A stretch of DNA of 64,000 nt from positions 1 to 64,000 of the forward strand of contig WBUH01000012.1 of NCBI GenBank assembly GCA_008933805.1, read 5' to 3'. The notes beneath the pieces are model-generated. The model made no database searches. It saw only the letters and a program-made list of their open reading frames with translations, and had not been told where the DNA came from. The stretch comes from Bacteroidota bacterium. GTDB taxonomy: Bacteria > Bacteroidota > Bacteroidia > UBA8524. A program made the position numbers and the translations under genes. Every line of letters begins with the position of its first letter. Position 1 is the first letter of the stretch. Shown in pieces: positions 1-8,030 of the stretch.

Positions 1-387
1 GCTTTGCTGTCGGGGGGTCGTGTTTAGGGATTGGAGGATAGTGTTTTCTACCTCTTTGCGTGTACCGCTAATCTTTATTGGAAAATCCCGTGAGGTAACT
101 ACCGTTTCTGTACCTGCTATCTTTTCGGGATGGATATAAAACCACGTGGAGTAATTGGCAAGTTCTGTAAAAGTGAGCGGGGCTTCGGATTGGCTGACCC
201 CGAACTGCGCTGTTTTGGCAGATACGTTGTATTCTATTTCGGGGTGTACAAACCCCATTTTTAACAGTTCGCGGGGGCTGTGTTTGTCTTCGGTATCGGG
301 TAAGGTGTCAATAAAATGTACAATGGCTTTGAGCCTGCCCCGCACAAACTTGGGGTGCTGCGATACGTGGTGTTTATCCCGCTTCAT
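1..387 (-). CDS. Unrecognised element protein, C-terminus cut by window edge
   Basis: The reading frame opens with ATG at 387 and stays open for 129 codons to the window edge. The N-terminus is basic (MKRDKHHVSQHPKFVRGRLK). Further on it reads LTFTELANYSTWFYIHPEKI, which I do not recognise. The start overlaps the last 14 bases of the upstream small gene, in keeping with the tightly packed operon. It lies downstream of the DNA methyltransferase gene in the same transcription direction, so a DNA-related role is possible but not shown. Confidence 0.6.
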   Translation of the reverse strand, partial: MKRDKHHVSQHPKFVRGRLKAIVHFIDTLPDTEDKHSPRELLKMGFVHPEIEYNVSAKTAQFGVSQSEAPLTFTELANYSTWFYIHPEKIAGTETVVTSRDFPIKISGTRKEVENTILQSLNTTPRQQS

Positions 388-586
388 ATTCCCCCTCCAA
401 TTGTGCTATGGCGGTAGCTGCCTGTACCCTGTTTTTGGCCATGTAGGCAAGCACGAAGGCTTCGGCTTGGTTTAAACCCTCGGCATCCTTTGCCAGCTTT
501 GAAAAATAGGGATATACGGAAGGGGCAAGGCTTTGGAGTTCCCTGCGTACTTCGGTTCGTAGTTGGTGTATTTCTGGGTCGGTCAT
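374..586 (-). CDS. Small hypothetical protein of the element (70 aa)
   Basis: This is a short, mostly helical, charged protein starting MTDPEIHQLRTEVRRELQ. A frame extension upstream to 613 is possible, but it would be encoded by the intergenic hairpin repeat, so ATG at 586 is preferred. There is no membrane segment, signal peptide or recognised domain. Its 3' end overlaps the start of the next gene. Function unknown. Confidence 0.55.
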   Translation of the reverse strand: MTDPEIHQLRTEVRRELQSLAPSVYPYFSKLAKDAEGLNQAEAFVLAYMAKNRVQAATAIAQLEGEYEAG

Positions 587-667
587 TGTTGGTTGTTGTT
601 TTGGGGAGTCCACTGTCTACAGTCCACAGCAAAACCGTTGACCGTCGTCCGTTGACCGTGGACTGAT
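587..667. repeat. Intergenic hairpin spacer A of the late operon
   Basis: The gap between two genes of an otherwise overlapping operon is filled with short repeats. AGTCCAC occurs at 607-613 and 621-627 and its complement GTGGACT at 658-664. CCGTTGACCGT occurs twice between them. The RNA would fold into a hairpin. The same words recur in spacer C (6427-6535). Confidence 0.6.
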
Positions 668-1444
668 TTATCTTTTCCGCAGTACCAGTATATCCGTCGG
701 TACATCGGATTGTGTAAACACTTTAGGCAGTCGGTAAGCATCTATCAGGTCGGCGTATTTTCCGATGGCCTCTTTTGCAGTGTTGTACTTGTCGCCGGTG
801 CGCAAAAAGTTTTGGCTTAACAGGTACACCAATAGCCCGCCTGATTTAAGCAGTTGCAGGGCTTGGTAAATGAAAAATATCTCTACCTGCTTAAAGAGTT
901 TCTTATCAAAATAGGTACTGTACCTGTTCTTGTAAAGGCCGTAAGGCGGGTTGCCGATAACCAACGAAAAAGGGTATTCTTTCAGCCACGTGGTGTTGCC
1001 TTTAAGTTTAGAGACAAAACGCGGAGGGTCTAAAAAGGCCGTTTCAAAATAACCTGTATGTATGGTTGCTTTGGGGTAAAGGATTTGGGCGATACGGGCG
1101 GAGGTGGGGTTGGTCTCAAACCCTACACATTTACTTACATCGGGGGCATCTTTAAAAAGGTTGCCCGTAGCGCACGAAGGTTCTAATACCGTTCCCCCGT
1201 CATAGCCGTGATTGAGGGCAAGTTTCCAAAGCAAGGTACAGAGCCAGTCAGGGGTGTAAAATTCGTATAGTAGCCCCGCGTCGGCTTTTGCACCTTTTGC
1301 CCCAAGGCCGCCGCTGCCCGAATAGCGGGCTATCAGTTCTTTTTCCTCAATGGTGTACCCGTCCCCTTTACCGTCCTTTTGGGCTATAAAGGTTTGGATG
1401 TAAAGGTTTACTTCGTGCTGGTTCTTAAACTTGGGCAGGTTCAT
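668..1444 (-). CDS. DNA adenine methyltransferase (N6-type), 258 aa
   Basis: This is a class I SAM-dependent methyltransferase. Residues 86-97 (VLEPSCATGNLF) resemble the SAM-binding motif I, and NPPY at 165-168 is the catalytic motif of N6-adenine (or N4-cytosine) DNA methyltransferases. FFIYQALQLLKSGGLLVYLL follows as in gamma-class enzymes. At 258 aa it is a compact catalytic core without an obvious target-recognition domain. ATG overlaps the stop of the lysozyme gene by four bases (ATGA). No partner restriction enzyme is seen, so it is probably an orphan enzyme protecting or marking the element's DNA. Specificity cannot be told. Confidence 0.85.
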   Translation of the reverse strand: MNLPKFKNQHEVNLYIQTFIAQKDGKGDGYTIEEKELIARYSGSGGLGAKGAKADAGLLYEFYTPDWLCTLLWKLALNHGYDGGTVLEPSCATGNLFKDAPDVSKCVGFETNPTSARIAQILYPKATIHTGYFETAFLDPPRFVSKLKGNTTWLKEYPFSLVIGNPPYGLYKNRYSTYFDKKLFKQVEIFFIYQALQLLKSGGLLVYLLSQNFLRTGDKYNTAKEAIGKYADLIDAYRLPKVFTQSDVPTDILVLRKR

Positions 1445-2070
1445 TTCTTTTCCTTTTTAATCTTTTTATACACCGCCCTTGCTACCAATGCCAATGCTAT
1501 AGCGCTGACTAAACTAACTCCTACTACGGCGTTGTTCAGGTTGTATTTGGCTACCACTTGGGTGAGGGATAGCATTTTGCCGTTGCCCCGCCACACGCGG
1601 TTTTCCCACCCGTTTTTGTTGGCTTGGTAATTGGACAGGCTTCGCAAATAGGCAAGCCTGCGGCCTATCAATACATCAAATAAATTCGGGTTGGCTTGGT
1701 TGTCTTTATTGATTTGTGCGGCACGTTGGGCGTAAGTGCCCGACTTGTACCCCAAACTGCTGTAACCGCCCCCGCCCCAAACACTGTCAGCAAGCAATAG
1801 CTTTATGGCAGGGTTGGTTACTTTATCAATGCCGTAAAACTTCCAGTAGATTTCATAAGCCACCCGTTTGGCTTGGGCTTCGGTGAGCTGTCTAAGGGTG
1901 GTTTCGTTGCCAACGATGTTAAACAGTTTGGGTGCCCATTCCTTCCATACGGCAATAGTCACCCCCTTGTTGGTTAAACCGCCCGGGTCGTCTTTTAAAG
2001 GTCGGTCGGCAATACCCCCTTCCCATTCTTTGAGGATATACTCGTTCCAAAGTTCAAATACTGCGTCCAT
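1441..2070 (-). CDS. GH108-type lysozyme (secretion activator/endolysin) with C-terminal membrane anchor
   Basis: The N-terminus matches glycoside hydrolase family 108. EGG at 17-19 carries the expected catalytic glutamate, followed by DDPGGLTNKGVT near 27-38. These enzymes cut the sugar backbone of peptidoglycan. After the catalytic domain a hydrophobic stretch near residues 178-198 (GVSLVSAIALALVARAVY) ends in a lysine-rich tail, so the enzyme may be held in the membrane. Such an anchor is unusual for a free endolysin and would suit either lysis or cell entry as a virion protein. The gene overlaps its upstream neighbour by one base (TGATG). Confidence 0.85.
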   Translation of the reverse strand: MDAVFELWNEYILKEWEGGIADRPLKDDPGGLTNKGVTIAVWKEWAPKLFNIVGNETTLRQLTEAQAKRVAYEIYWKFYGIDKVTNPAIKLLLADSVWGGGGYSSLGYKSGTYAQRAAQINKDNQANPNLFDVLIGRRLAYLRSLSNYQANKNGWENRVWRGNGKMLSLTQVVAKYNLNNAVVGVSLVSAIALALVARAVYKKIKKEKK

Positions 2071-2624
2071 CAGCGTGTGCCTCCCGCTTTAAAAAGGGGC
2101 ACGGCAATACTGAAACAAACGGATTTATCGGTAGAGACACCCACCCCGTACAACCGCTCTTTTTTGTCTTTTAAATACAAGGCGACCCCTGTGTTTTTGC
2201 GGGTATCGGCAATTATGCCCGCCCATAGCTTAACGGCGGGCTTTACAGGAGGGATTTTTGTTTTGTAGCGGACACTTTGGGACACAAGGCGGTTGTGGGC
2301 AATGCTGTCGGTGATTTCTATTTCCATTGCACTGTCCGAATACACCTCTTTGTAAAGGCTTTTGGTAAAGTATCCGTGCAGGATTTGGGCGGTATCCGCC
2401 CCGATAAACACGGTATCGTGCGGCGGGGTTTGCACTATCGGCACATACAGGGTTTTTGTAACAGTGTCCGTAGTATGGACACTGCGCGGGATAGCCACCC
2501 ATGTATCGGTTGGTGGTCGGTAAGCGGCGGTCGGTGGCTTATCCGACCTATCACAGTTGAGGGAATACACAAATACGGACACAGCGGCCAGTAAAAGGCA
2601 GATAAGAATGTATTTTATCCTCAC
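2070..2624 (-). CDS. Membrane-anchored hypothetical protein, spanin-like position
   Basis: The protein has one N-terminal membrane segment (RIKYILICLLLAAVSVFVYS) followed by a Thr/Pro-rich linker and a beta-rich C-terminal half. I place the start at GTG 2624 because it overlaps the upstream stop as GTGA, the same 4-bp coupling used elsewhere in this operon. An ATG at 2636 would add MGGQ. It lies between a small two-TM protein and a lysozyme, a context that suggests a lysis role. This is inference only. Confidence 0.6.
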   Translation of the reverse strand: MRIKYILICLLLAAVSVFVYSLNCDRSDKPPTAAYRPPTDTWVAIPRSVHTTDTVTKTLYVPIVQTPPHDTVFIGADTAQILHGYFTKSLYKEVYSDSAMEIEITDSIAHNRLVSQSVRYKTKIPPVKPAVKLWAGIIADTRKNTGVALYLKDKKERLYGVGVSTDKSVCFSIAVPLFKAGGTR

Positions 2625-2863
2625 TTGCCCCCCCATCGTGTGTATGCACCCGTTTTATGCTCTTTATCGTATTCTGTTTGGGTTTGTCCGTCTTTGGCAA
2701 GAAAGAACCCCAAAGCGGAGCAAAAGCCCATTACGGATAAAAATTCCTCGGTAGAGATTTGGGCGGTATAAAACAGCCGTGCGGCAATAAGGCACACCAG
2801 CCCCGCAAACGAAGTCCTGCGGTTTTTATAGATAATGGCAAAAATGTTTTTCAGTCGTTTCAT
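2621..2863 (-). CDS. Small two-TM protein, holin candidate
   Basis: An 80-aa protein with a basic N-terminus (MKRLKNIFAIIYKNRR) and two hydrophobic stretches (FAGLVCLIAARLFY and EEFLSVMGFCSALGFFLA), followed by a hydrophilic tail. Size, two membrane helices and position two genes upstream of a lysozyme fit a holin. Start ATG 2863 touches the stop of the upstream gene (TAAATG). No family signature is recognised, so the call rests on topology and context. Confidence 0.6.
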   Translation of the reverse strand: MKRLKNIFAIIYKNRRTSFAGLVCLIAARLFYTAQISTEEFLSVMGFCSALGFFLAKDGQTQTEYDKEHKTGAYTRWGGK

Positions 2864-3805
2864 TTAAAGTAATTCTGTAAGTTTTTGAGGGTGTTGTGAA
2901 AAGCCTAACCCTTGTAAGGGCGGCTTATAGGGGGTATCGGTCAACCGCGAAGGGATAAGCCATACTTCACGGTTTAGTAAGGGGTTTGGGGCATTGGTAA
3001 ACAGTTGGGGGTGGGTGATTTTTACTTTGATTAAAGGCACTTGCCCTAATTTGTCGGCCTCAGTCAACCGCATTACATCCGATATTGTCCCCAAGGGGCG
3101 GATGGCATCCGAAGGGCGCACGTAAAAGTCCCCCGTTTGGCCTTTTTTAGACCTCCAAGAGTTAATATCCCACCACCCATTGTCTAAGTAGCCCATGTTT
3201 TCCTTACCCGTATAGGTCGAGTACACAGGTCGGCCAATGGCAAGGCGGGGGTTCGGGTATTTTACTTTGCTAAGGTGGTTACCCATCCACGCATTGAGGT
3301 AGTTGAGGTACTCTTCCTTTGCTTTAGTGCTGTCGGCTTTCGACCACAGTCCTGTGGCTGCAAACACCTGCCGCATACGGTCAAGGTCACTTTTGGAAAG
3401 GATGTTGTCAAACCACTCCAAAAGCGTCCCCCCGTCTTTTAGCTTTACAAGGTTCAAACTCTTTAAGCTGCGTACCCCAAAGGATTTTAGCAATTGCTTG
3501 AGTTCTTCGGTGTTCAAGCCCTCCACTGCGGAAAATACCTTTTTGGTATCGTAGGTGAAGATGTCAAAGATGGCAACACGGCGCGAGAGTTCGTTTTCCA
3601 GTTGGTCTGCGGTGTTTTTATAGAAAAAACTATCGCGAGCCAGCTTTTTAGTGTCCACGGTAATCTGCTTTAAGGCAGCTTCCTGATACTCGTCCGTGCC
3701 GGGGGTTTCTGTCAAGTCCTTTTTTCGGAAAAAGCGGTATGCGCCGTAGGCAAGCAGGAATACCCCCGCACCGATGCCGATGTCTTTATATCCTTTAGAA
3801 TCCAC
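2864..3805 (-). CDS. Element membrane protein (313 aa), structural candidate
   Basis: The protein starts with GTG at 3805, directly after the upstream stop (3807-3809). One membrane segment lies near residues 8-24 (DIGIGAGVFLLAYGAYRFF), followed by a long soluble domain rich in Lys, Leu and Trp. The C-terminus contains PPLQGLGFSQHPQ, one of several LNGLG-like motifs shared with the 187-aa and 593-aa proteins of the same operon. No known family is recognised. A virion membrane protein is possible. Confidence 0.65.
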   Translation of the reverse strand: MDSKGYKDIGIGAGVFLLAYGAYRFFRKKDLTETPGTDEYQEAALKQITVDTKKLARDSFFYKNTADQLENELSRRVAIFDIFTYDTKKVFSAVEGLNTEELKQLLKSFGVRSLKSLNLVKLKDGGTLLEWFDNILSKSDLDRMRQVFAATGLWSKADSTKAKEEYLNYLNAWMGNHLSKVKYPNPRLAIGRPVYSTYTGKENMGYLDNGWWDINSWRSKKGQTGDFYVRPSDAIRPLGTISDVMRLTEADKLGQVPLIKVKITHPQLFTNAPNPLLNREVWLIPSRLTDTPYKPPLQGLGFSQHPQKLTELL

Positions 3806-3806
3806 C

Positions 3807-4004
3807 TTACAGTATCAGTTTGGCTTTTATCGCTCCCTTGTTTTGTACAATCTTTTCTTCCGCCCCTTTGATATCTGACCATTCGGCCAACAGGGACAAA
3901 AAGGAGTTGGAAAAGGGGCTGTCTGCAAGGCGTTGCAGGGCGGCGGCGCGGTTTTTCTGCGCTACTAAATCGGTTTCTTTAGTGTTAATGATGAGTTGTG
4001 CCAT
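3807..4004 (-). CDS. Small hypothetical protein (65 aa)
   Basis: A 65-aa, probably helical soluble protein, MAQLIINTKETDLVAQKNRA at its start. ATG at 4004 follows a run of A/T after spacer B. Its stop lies one base before the GTG of the 313-aa membrane protein, so translation may be coupled. No recognised domain. Confidence 0.6.
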   Translation of the reverse strand: MAQLIINTKETDLVAQKNRAAALQRLADSPFSNSFLSLLAEWSDIKGAEEKIVQNKGAIKAKLIL

Positions 4005-4007
4005 TTT

Positions 4008-4153
4008 TTTAGTGGTTGGTGATTGGTGTATAGTGTTGGGGTCGGTGGACTGTGGTCAGTAGTCCGTGGTCAGTAGTATTGCTATTAGCGGTTGGCCTTT
4101 AGCTGTTAGTTTTTTTGCCAAAGGCAAACCACTGACTACTGACCACCGACTAA
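4008..4153. repeat. Intergenic hairpin spacer B of the late operon
   Basis: A perfect 12-bp inverted repeat (GTGGTCAGTAGT at 4066-4077, complement at 4135-4146) encloses a second, inner pair (GCCTTT around 4096 and AAAGGC around 4120). The inner module, GGCCTTTAGCTxTTAG...GCCAAAGG, recurs in spacer D near 7962-7995. No ORF is supported here. Confidence 0.65.
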
Positions 4154-4972
4154 TTAAAGCGGCGGCGTATTGGCCGCTGTTTGCTGACTGCCTTCGGTGG
4201 GGGTGTTCATCCAGTTGTAGATGTACTTAGCCATTTCTTTATCGGCGGCCAGCTTGTCTGCGGCAAGGGTTACGTAGGCAAAATGCTCGCGGTCGGTCGT
4301 GGCCAGCTTAATAAGCTGTTGGGTAGCCTCTGTAACGGCCTGTTGTATTTCAGGGTCGTCGATGCTTTCCACCCCGCCCGTTTTGCCCTGTGAACTGAAA
4401 TTGTCCACGATTTTGTCCAATAGCCCTTGTAAGAAGGGGTACTTTTCAATGGTATCGGCAATTCCGCTGAGTCCCTTTTTGTTTTCTTTTTCCAGCATCA
4501 GGGCTTTTTGCTCCGCCTCCAGTTCCTTGCGCATCCCCAAAAGCTGCAAATCGTTTTTGGTTTTGTTCAACTCACGGGAGGTTTCGTCCAACTCGGTGCG
4601 CAGCTTGCGGTTTTTGTCGGCCTCTTCGTTGTACCATTTTTCGTACTGCTTTGCCAGCAATGCTTCGTGGCCTGTATATACCATGCCCTCAAACGCACCG
4701 CTTAACGGGATGCCCGAAGGTGGCCGTTGTGCCTGTGATTGACTGTTTAAGGAATATTCAAACTGACTGTCTTTTTTAAAGGAGTTGCCGTTGGAGCGGA
4801 ATATTTCCACCGTACAGCGGGATAAGCCCATACCCTGCAACACTTCGCGGACGTAGTTTTCGGGGGTGTTGCCCCCTTCTGTTATCTCTTCGTACCGCTT
4901 GCAGACGGTTAATGCCCTGCCGTTGACCGATATGCGCATGGCGTTCCCTTGTGTGATGTGGTTAAAATTCAT
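4154..4972 (-). CDS. Coiled-coil protein of the late operon (272 aa)
   Basis: The start at ATG 4972 (MNFNHITQGNAMRISVNGR) is chosen because it overlaps the upstream stop by four bases (ATGA). An upstream in-frame extension would lie wholly inside the preceding gene. The N-terminal 90 residues look globular. The middle is a long charged coiled coil (about residues 110-160, KWYNEEADKNRKLRTELDET and following), and the C-terminal third is helical. No membrane segment. Family unknown. Coiled-coil length and position suggest a structural or assembly protein. Confidence 0.65.
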   Translation of the reverse strand: MNFNHITQGNAMRISVNGRALTVCKRYEEITEGGNTPENYVREVLQGMGLSRCTVEIFRSNGNSFKKDSQFEYSLNSQSQAQRPPSGIPLSGAFEGMVYTGHEALLAKQYEKWYNEEADKNRKLRTELDETSRELNKTKNDLQLLGMRKELEAEQKALMLEKENKKGLSGIADTIEKYPFLQGLLDKIVDNFSSQGKTGGVESIDDPEIQQAVTEATQQLIKLATTDREHFAYVTLAADKLAADKEMAKYIYNWMNTPTEGSQQTAANTPPL

Positions 4973-5229
4973 GGGCGGTCTTGTTTGTTTTGTAGTGAAA
5001 CCTGTATCTCTATCAGCTTGTCGTAAATGGCTTGGTTGGAGTGTTTCAGTTCGCGGTAATGCTCCTCTTCGGTGCGCCGCGTATCTTCCAATCGGCGTTC
5101 GGTTTCTGATATGGCATTGTCCTGCCTTGCTACCGATATTTTCATATCCACCCATGCCCCTCCGCAGAGGGTAACGGCAGAGACTACAATACCGATGGCT
5201 TGTTTTAAGGTGAGTTGTTTATCAAACAT
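4969..5229 (-). CDS. Small membrane protein with coiled-coil tail (86 aa)
   Basis: A hydrophobic segment near residues 10-28 (AIGIVVSAVTLCGGAWV) is followed by a charged coiled coil rich in Glu, Arg and Lys. This is the layout of small phage membrane proteins of the holin or hemolysin-XhlA kind, but no signature is clear. ATG at 5229 is two bases from the previous stop, and the 3' end overlaps the next start as ATGA. Confidence 0.6.
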   Translation of the reverse strand: MFDKQLTLKQAIGIVVSAVTLCGGAWVDMKISVARQDNAISETERRLEDTRRTEEEHYRELKHSNQAIYDKLIEIQVSLQNKQDRP

Positions 5230-5231
5230 GG

Positions 5232-5474
5232 TTAATCAAGGGGTATAAAGTCAGTGCTTATTTTTTGTATGGTTATTCGTTGTATATCATGCTCTGTTAG
5301 TTCGTTCAGGTCATACACCACCACACAAAAAGTCCCCTGCTCGGTTTGGGATACAGGAAAACGGTAACGGGTATTTTGTCCTTCCGCTAACGAGTTATGG
5401 TGGTAGCTTTGGGAAAAGTCCGCAGCTTGGCTCAATGTGTCAAAGCACACGGCGGTGTAATACTTATATTCCAT
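5232..5474 (-). CDS. Small hypothetical protein (80 aa)
   Basis: A soluble 80-aa protein beginning MEYKYYTAVCFDTLSQAADF. It follows the spike-like protein with an 11-bp overlap, so it may be a chaperone or partner of it. No domain is recognised. Mixed alpha/beta composition is likely. Confidence 0.55.
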   Translation of the reverse strand: MEYKYYTAVCFDTLSQAADFSQSYHHNSLAEGQNTRYRFPVSQTEQGTFCVVVYDLNELTEHDIQRITIQKISTDFIPLD

Positions 5475-6426
5475 AGGCTTTACGGGTGTTTTGGGTGATA
5501 AGGGTAATTTCTGCTTGGGTAAGGAGCCTGTCCCAAAGGATAGCTTCGGATAAACCGCTGTTAGTAATTGCGGTATAGGGTGCCCATACTCTCGGTACAG
5601 TTACAGGTTGGGTCAACGGTGCAGGAAACGGCCCTGTTTGGAAAGAGATAGCCATCGGGCTTGCAATACCGTCCACATACACTGTCAGCCTGTCCGTCCA
5701 CGAGGTGCTTACTGTTCCGTCATAGCAGAAAAGAACATGGTGCGGTCGGGTATTGTCAAAAACAGTTACCGTTGACATATTGACGGTAGCGTTTAAGTCC
5801 CCGCCCACAAACCCTGCTTTGTAGCCGCTACCCGAACCTACTACCCTCAGTATCAATCCGCGTATTAGGTCGTTATTGGAGGCGATGTGGTAAAACATAG
5901 CAAAGTCAGCCCCTGCCATTATGTTGGTTTTCACCACAAAATGAAAACAGAACTGTTTGTTAGCCCCAAAAAGGTAATTGCCTGTGGAGGCAGGATACAC
6001 CCATTGGTAATCCGATAAGGGCTTGCCTGCAAAGGCTGTACGGTTGCCCGTAAAACCAAACCGCAACAAATATTGGTTCGCTGCGGTATTTTGGGTTAAA
6101 TGGGCGGCTGCTCCGCTTTGGTCGTACCACCGTACCCCTGCACCGTCCGCACCCGAAAGCCAACCTTGCAACCCGCTACCGTCCGATACTGCCGCCTGCG
6201 GGGCGATAAAGCCCCCGTATGGGGTGGTAATATCGGTTTCTATATTGTCCGACGGCCTGCGGATACGGGCATAACTGCCGTTGTACAGGGCGGATAATTT
6301 CCGCACCGATAAAGCCAGTTTTGCCCCCGCAACCCTGTCTAATACAAAACCTTCCCCCGAACCTACGGCAGCACCGTAGGTATGGTAAGCGGTTGTATTG
6401 GGGGTGTTTCCGAAGGGGGTTTGCAT
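5464..6426 (-). CDS. Concanavalin-like (LamG-type) receptor-binding or spike protein candidate
   Basis: A 320-aa beta-rich protein without signal peptide. Residues about 25-110 (SVRKLSALYNGSYARIRR ... WYDQSG) resemble the start of arabinofuranosidase-B-type or LamG-like jelly rolls. The C-terminal half (RPHHVLFCYDG, DRLTVYVDG, ILWDRLLTQAEI) has the classic layout of a LamG/concanavalin A-like sandwich, a carbohydrate-binding fold. Such domains are common in viral attachment proteins of Bacteroidota phages. ATG at 6426 lies just after spacer C. Attachment is inferred from fold and context. Confidence 0.65.
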   Translation of the reverse strand: MQTPFGNTPNTTAYHTYGAAVGSGEGFVLDRVAGAKLALSVRKLSALYNGSYARIRRPSDNIETDITTPYGGFIAPQAAVSDGSGLQGWLSGADGAGVRWYDQSGAAAHLTQNTAANQYLLRFGFTGNRTAFAGKPLSDYQWVYPASTGNYLFGANKQFCFHFVVKTNIMAGADFAMFYHIASNNDLIRGLILRVVGSGSGYKAGFVGGDLNATVNMSTVTVFDNTRPHHVLFCYDGTVSTSWTDRLTVYVDGIASPMAISFQTGPFPAPLTQPVTVPRVWAPYTAITNSGLSEAILWDRLLTQAEITLITQNTRKAYGI

Positions 6427-6535
6427 CTTTTGGTTGTTAGTTGGTGGTTGTTAGTTGTTAGGGATTAGTCAACAGTCCACCGACAACGGTCAACAGCAAA
6501 AACCGTTGACAGTGGACTATCGACCGTTGACTGAA
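6427..6535. repeat. Intergenic hairpin spacer C of the late operon
   Basis: Two nested inverted pairs are visible: AGTCAAC at 6467-6473 with GTTGACT at 6526-6532, and AGTCCAC at 6474-6480 with GTGGACT at 6512-6518. A GT-rich stretch (TTGTTAGTTGGTGGTTGTTA) lies beside the spike-like gene, as in the other spacers. Same word set as spacer A. Confidence 0.65.
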
Positions 6536-6790
6536 TTAGCAGCTTATCCGAAAGGCTCTAACTGTAATGTTTTTAGTGCCTGCTGCGGTTGCCCAACTAA
6601 GGCGTACCGACCCTTTGTAATAGTGGTCGGGGAAATAAGGGAATACCCGTTCCTGTCCGGGAGTGAGTAAGGTATTATCGTTTAAGGTTACGTTGACCGT
6701 TCCCGTATTTTCGACACTGTACCCTGAATATCCTTCGTGCGGAAAACTGTCGTTATCGCCCGTGTATCTGTAGTCTTCCCAATTTACCAT
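6536..6790 (-). CDS. Small beta-rich hypothetical protein (84 aa)
   Basis: Begins MVNWEDYRYTGDNDSFPHEG and looks all-beta, without membrane segment. It sits five bases downstream of the 124-aa protein and directly after the capsid candidate, so a minor virion protein is plausible. No family recognised. Confidence 0.55.
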   Translation of the reverse strand: MVNWEDYRYTGDNDSFPHEGYSGYSVENTGTVNVTLNDNTLLTPGQERVFPYFPDHYYKGSVRLSWATAAGTKNITVRAFRISC

Positions 6791-6795
6791 ACTAC

Positions 6796-7170
6796 TTAGC
6801 TGCGTTGGTCAAATACCATATCCAAATTCAGTGCGCCGACAAGGTTCTCTACAAGGGTTACCGAAACGGTGTATTGGTAGCCCTGAGCGATAATGCCGCC
6901 TTCGCCTAAATACAGCATCCGCTCGTTAATGGGGGTTGCAGTATCCACTACCCAAAAGGCGCGGTTGCAAACGTCTATCACTATATCACCGCCGTTGGTC
7001 GGTTTTAGGCCGATGCGGTAGATGTCTGCGGTATTGCGTTTGTTTTCGGCAACAGCAATGGCAGTTACCAGTTGCATATCCTTGTCCGCTGTAAACGTAT
7101 AGGAGTATGTGCCTGCGGCGGTGGCTGCGGCAAGTGAAATGTTTAATGTTTTAAGCCTTCGTTGTGTCAT
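6796..7170 (-). CDS. Beta-rich minor virion protein candidate (124 aa)
   Basis: A 124-aa protein of alternating hydrophobic pattern (TYSYTFTADKDMQLVTAIAV ... YQYTVSVTLVENLVGALNL), consistent with a single jelly-roll or other beta sandwich. It lies 55 bp downstream of the capsid candidate. A single jelly-roll vertex protein next to the major capsid gene would fit a tailless virus. This is a structural guess, not a recognised family. Confidence 0.55.
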   Translation of the reverse strand: MTQRRLKTLNISLAAATAAGTYSYTFTADKDMQLVTAIAVAENKRNTADIYRIGLKPTNGGDIVIDVCNRAFWVVDTATPINERMLYLGEGGIIAQGYQYTVSVTLVENLVGALNLDMVFDQRS

Positions 7171-7225
7171 TTGTTAAAGGGTAAAGGGGCGGTCTTGGTT
7201 GTCCGCCCCTTGGATTTATGGCAGG

Positions 7226-7903
7226 TTAAACAGCAGATGTTTTACGTAATTGGGCGGCAGTACCGATAACTTTTAATTCGATACAGGCATCGGCACTTAA
7301 CGCCGCTCCTGTTATCGGGGGTACGATTATCCCCGATAAAACTTCGTCGGGCATCAATAATTTAGGGTTGTCAAGGGTCAAACAGTCTAACAGGTGGCCG
7401 CCTTCTTCGATACTGTCAGTGTCGGCAAAAAAGGTCTCTACCTGCTCGTTTATCAGCCTGCGCGACCCCTGCCAAAATTCAAAGCGGCTGTTTTGGAGCA
7501 ATGCAGGAACAAACTGTGCCTGTTCTGCTGCTGCGGGGGTGATGTTAAACCCGTATTTGCGGCTGCGGTACAATGCTGTTTCGGGTAAACCTGCGGTTTC
7601 GCCGTAAGCTAACCGTATCGCCCCGATAGCAAAAGCCATCTTGCCTGGCAAAATGCCTTGGTGCAAATCGGTGCGGCCTTCGGTTTTTGCAAGGGTGGTG
7701 TCGATAATGTTTACCGTAGCGTTTGAAGAAGCGGCCATTGCGCCCAGCTTGTAACGTATTTTAAAGCTCATATCAATAAACTCGATATTGCCCTGTCCGT
7801 ATTGGCGTTGGATGTCTTCGCCCGCCTTGCCTTTTGAAATCTGGTCTAATAAAAATTGGGAAATCCCTGCTGTAAAATTGGGGTTGCGTCGTATTACACT
7901 CAT
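7226..7903 (-). CDS. Major capsid protein candidate (226 aa)
   Basis: The start at ATG 7903 (MSVIRRNPNFTAGISQFLLD) is preferred; upstream codons fall in hairpin spacer D. The protein has no signal or membrane segment, is cysteine-free apart from two residues, and alternates beta-prone stretches with Gly/Pro turns. It lies in the middle of the late operon, flanked by spacers and small beta-rich proteins. Capsid identity is inferred from context, size (close to the ~270-aa double jelly-roll proteins of small tailless viruses) and the lack of a better candidate. I see no family signature. Confidence 0.45.
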   Translation of the reverse strand: MSVIRRNPNFTAGISQFLLDQISKGKAGEDIQRQYGQGNIEFIDMSFKIRYKLGAMAASSNATVNIIDTTLAKTEGRTDLHQGILPGKMAFAIGAIRLAYGETAGLPETALYRSRKYGFNITPAAAEQAQFVPALLQNSRFEFWQGSRRLINEQVETFFADTDSIEEGGHLLDCLTLDNPKLLMPDEVLSGIIVPPITGAALSADACIELKVIGTAAQLRKTSAV

Positions 7904-8030
7904 TGTTTGGTGGTTGGTTGTTGGTGATTTGTGGTTAGGAATTAGCAGTGCTGTTGGCAACTGGCCTTTAGCTATTAGCTTTTTTCGCCAAAGGCTAAGG
8001 GCTAATAGCCAAAAGCTGACTGTTGACAGG
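7904..8030. repeat. Intergenic hairpin spacer D of the late operon
   Basis: Contains CTATTAGC at 7972-7979 and GCTAATAG at 8001-8008, and the pair GCCTTTAG / GCCAAAGGC between 7964 and 7995. It shares the inner module with spacer B and the GT-rich edge with spacers B and C. A hairpin just upstream of the capsid candidate could protect or adjust its mRNA. Confidence 0.65.
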
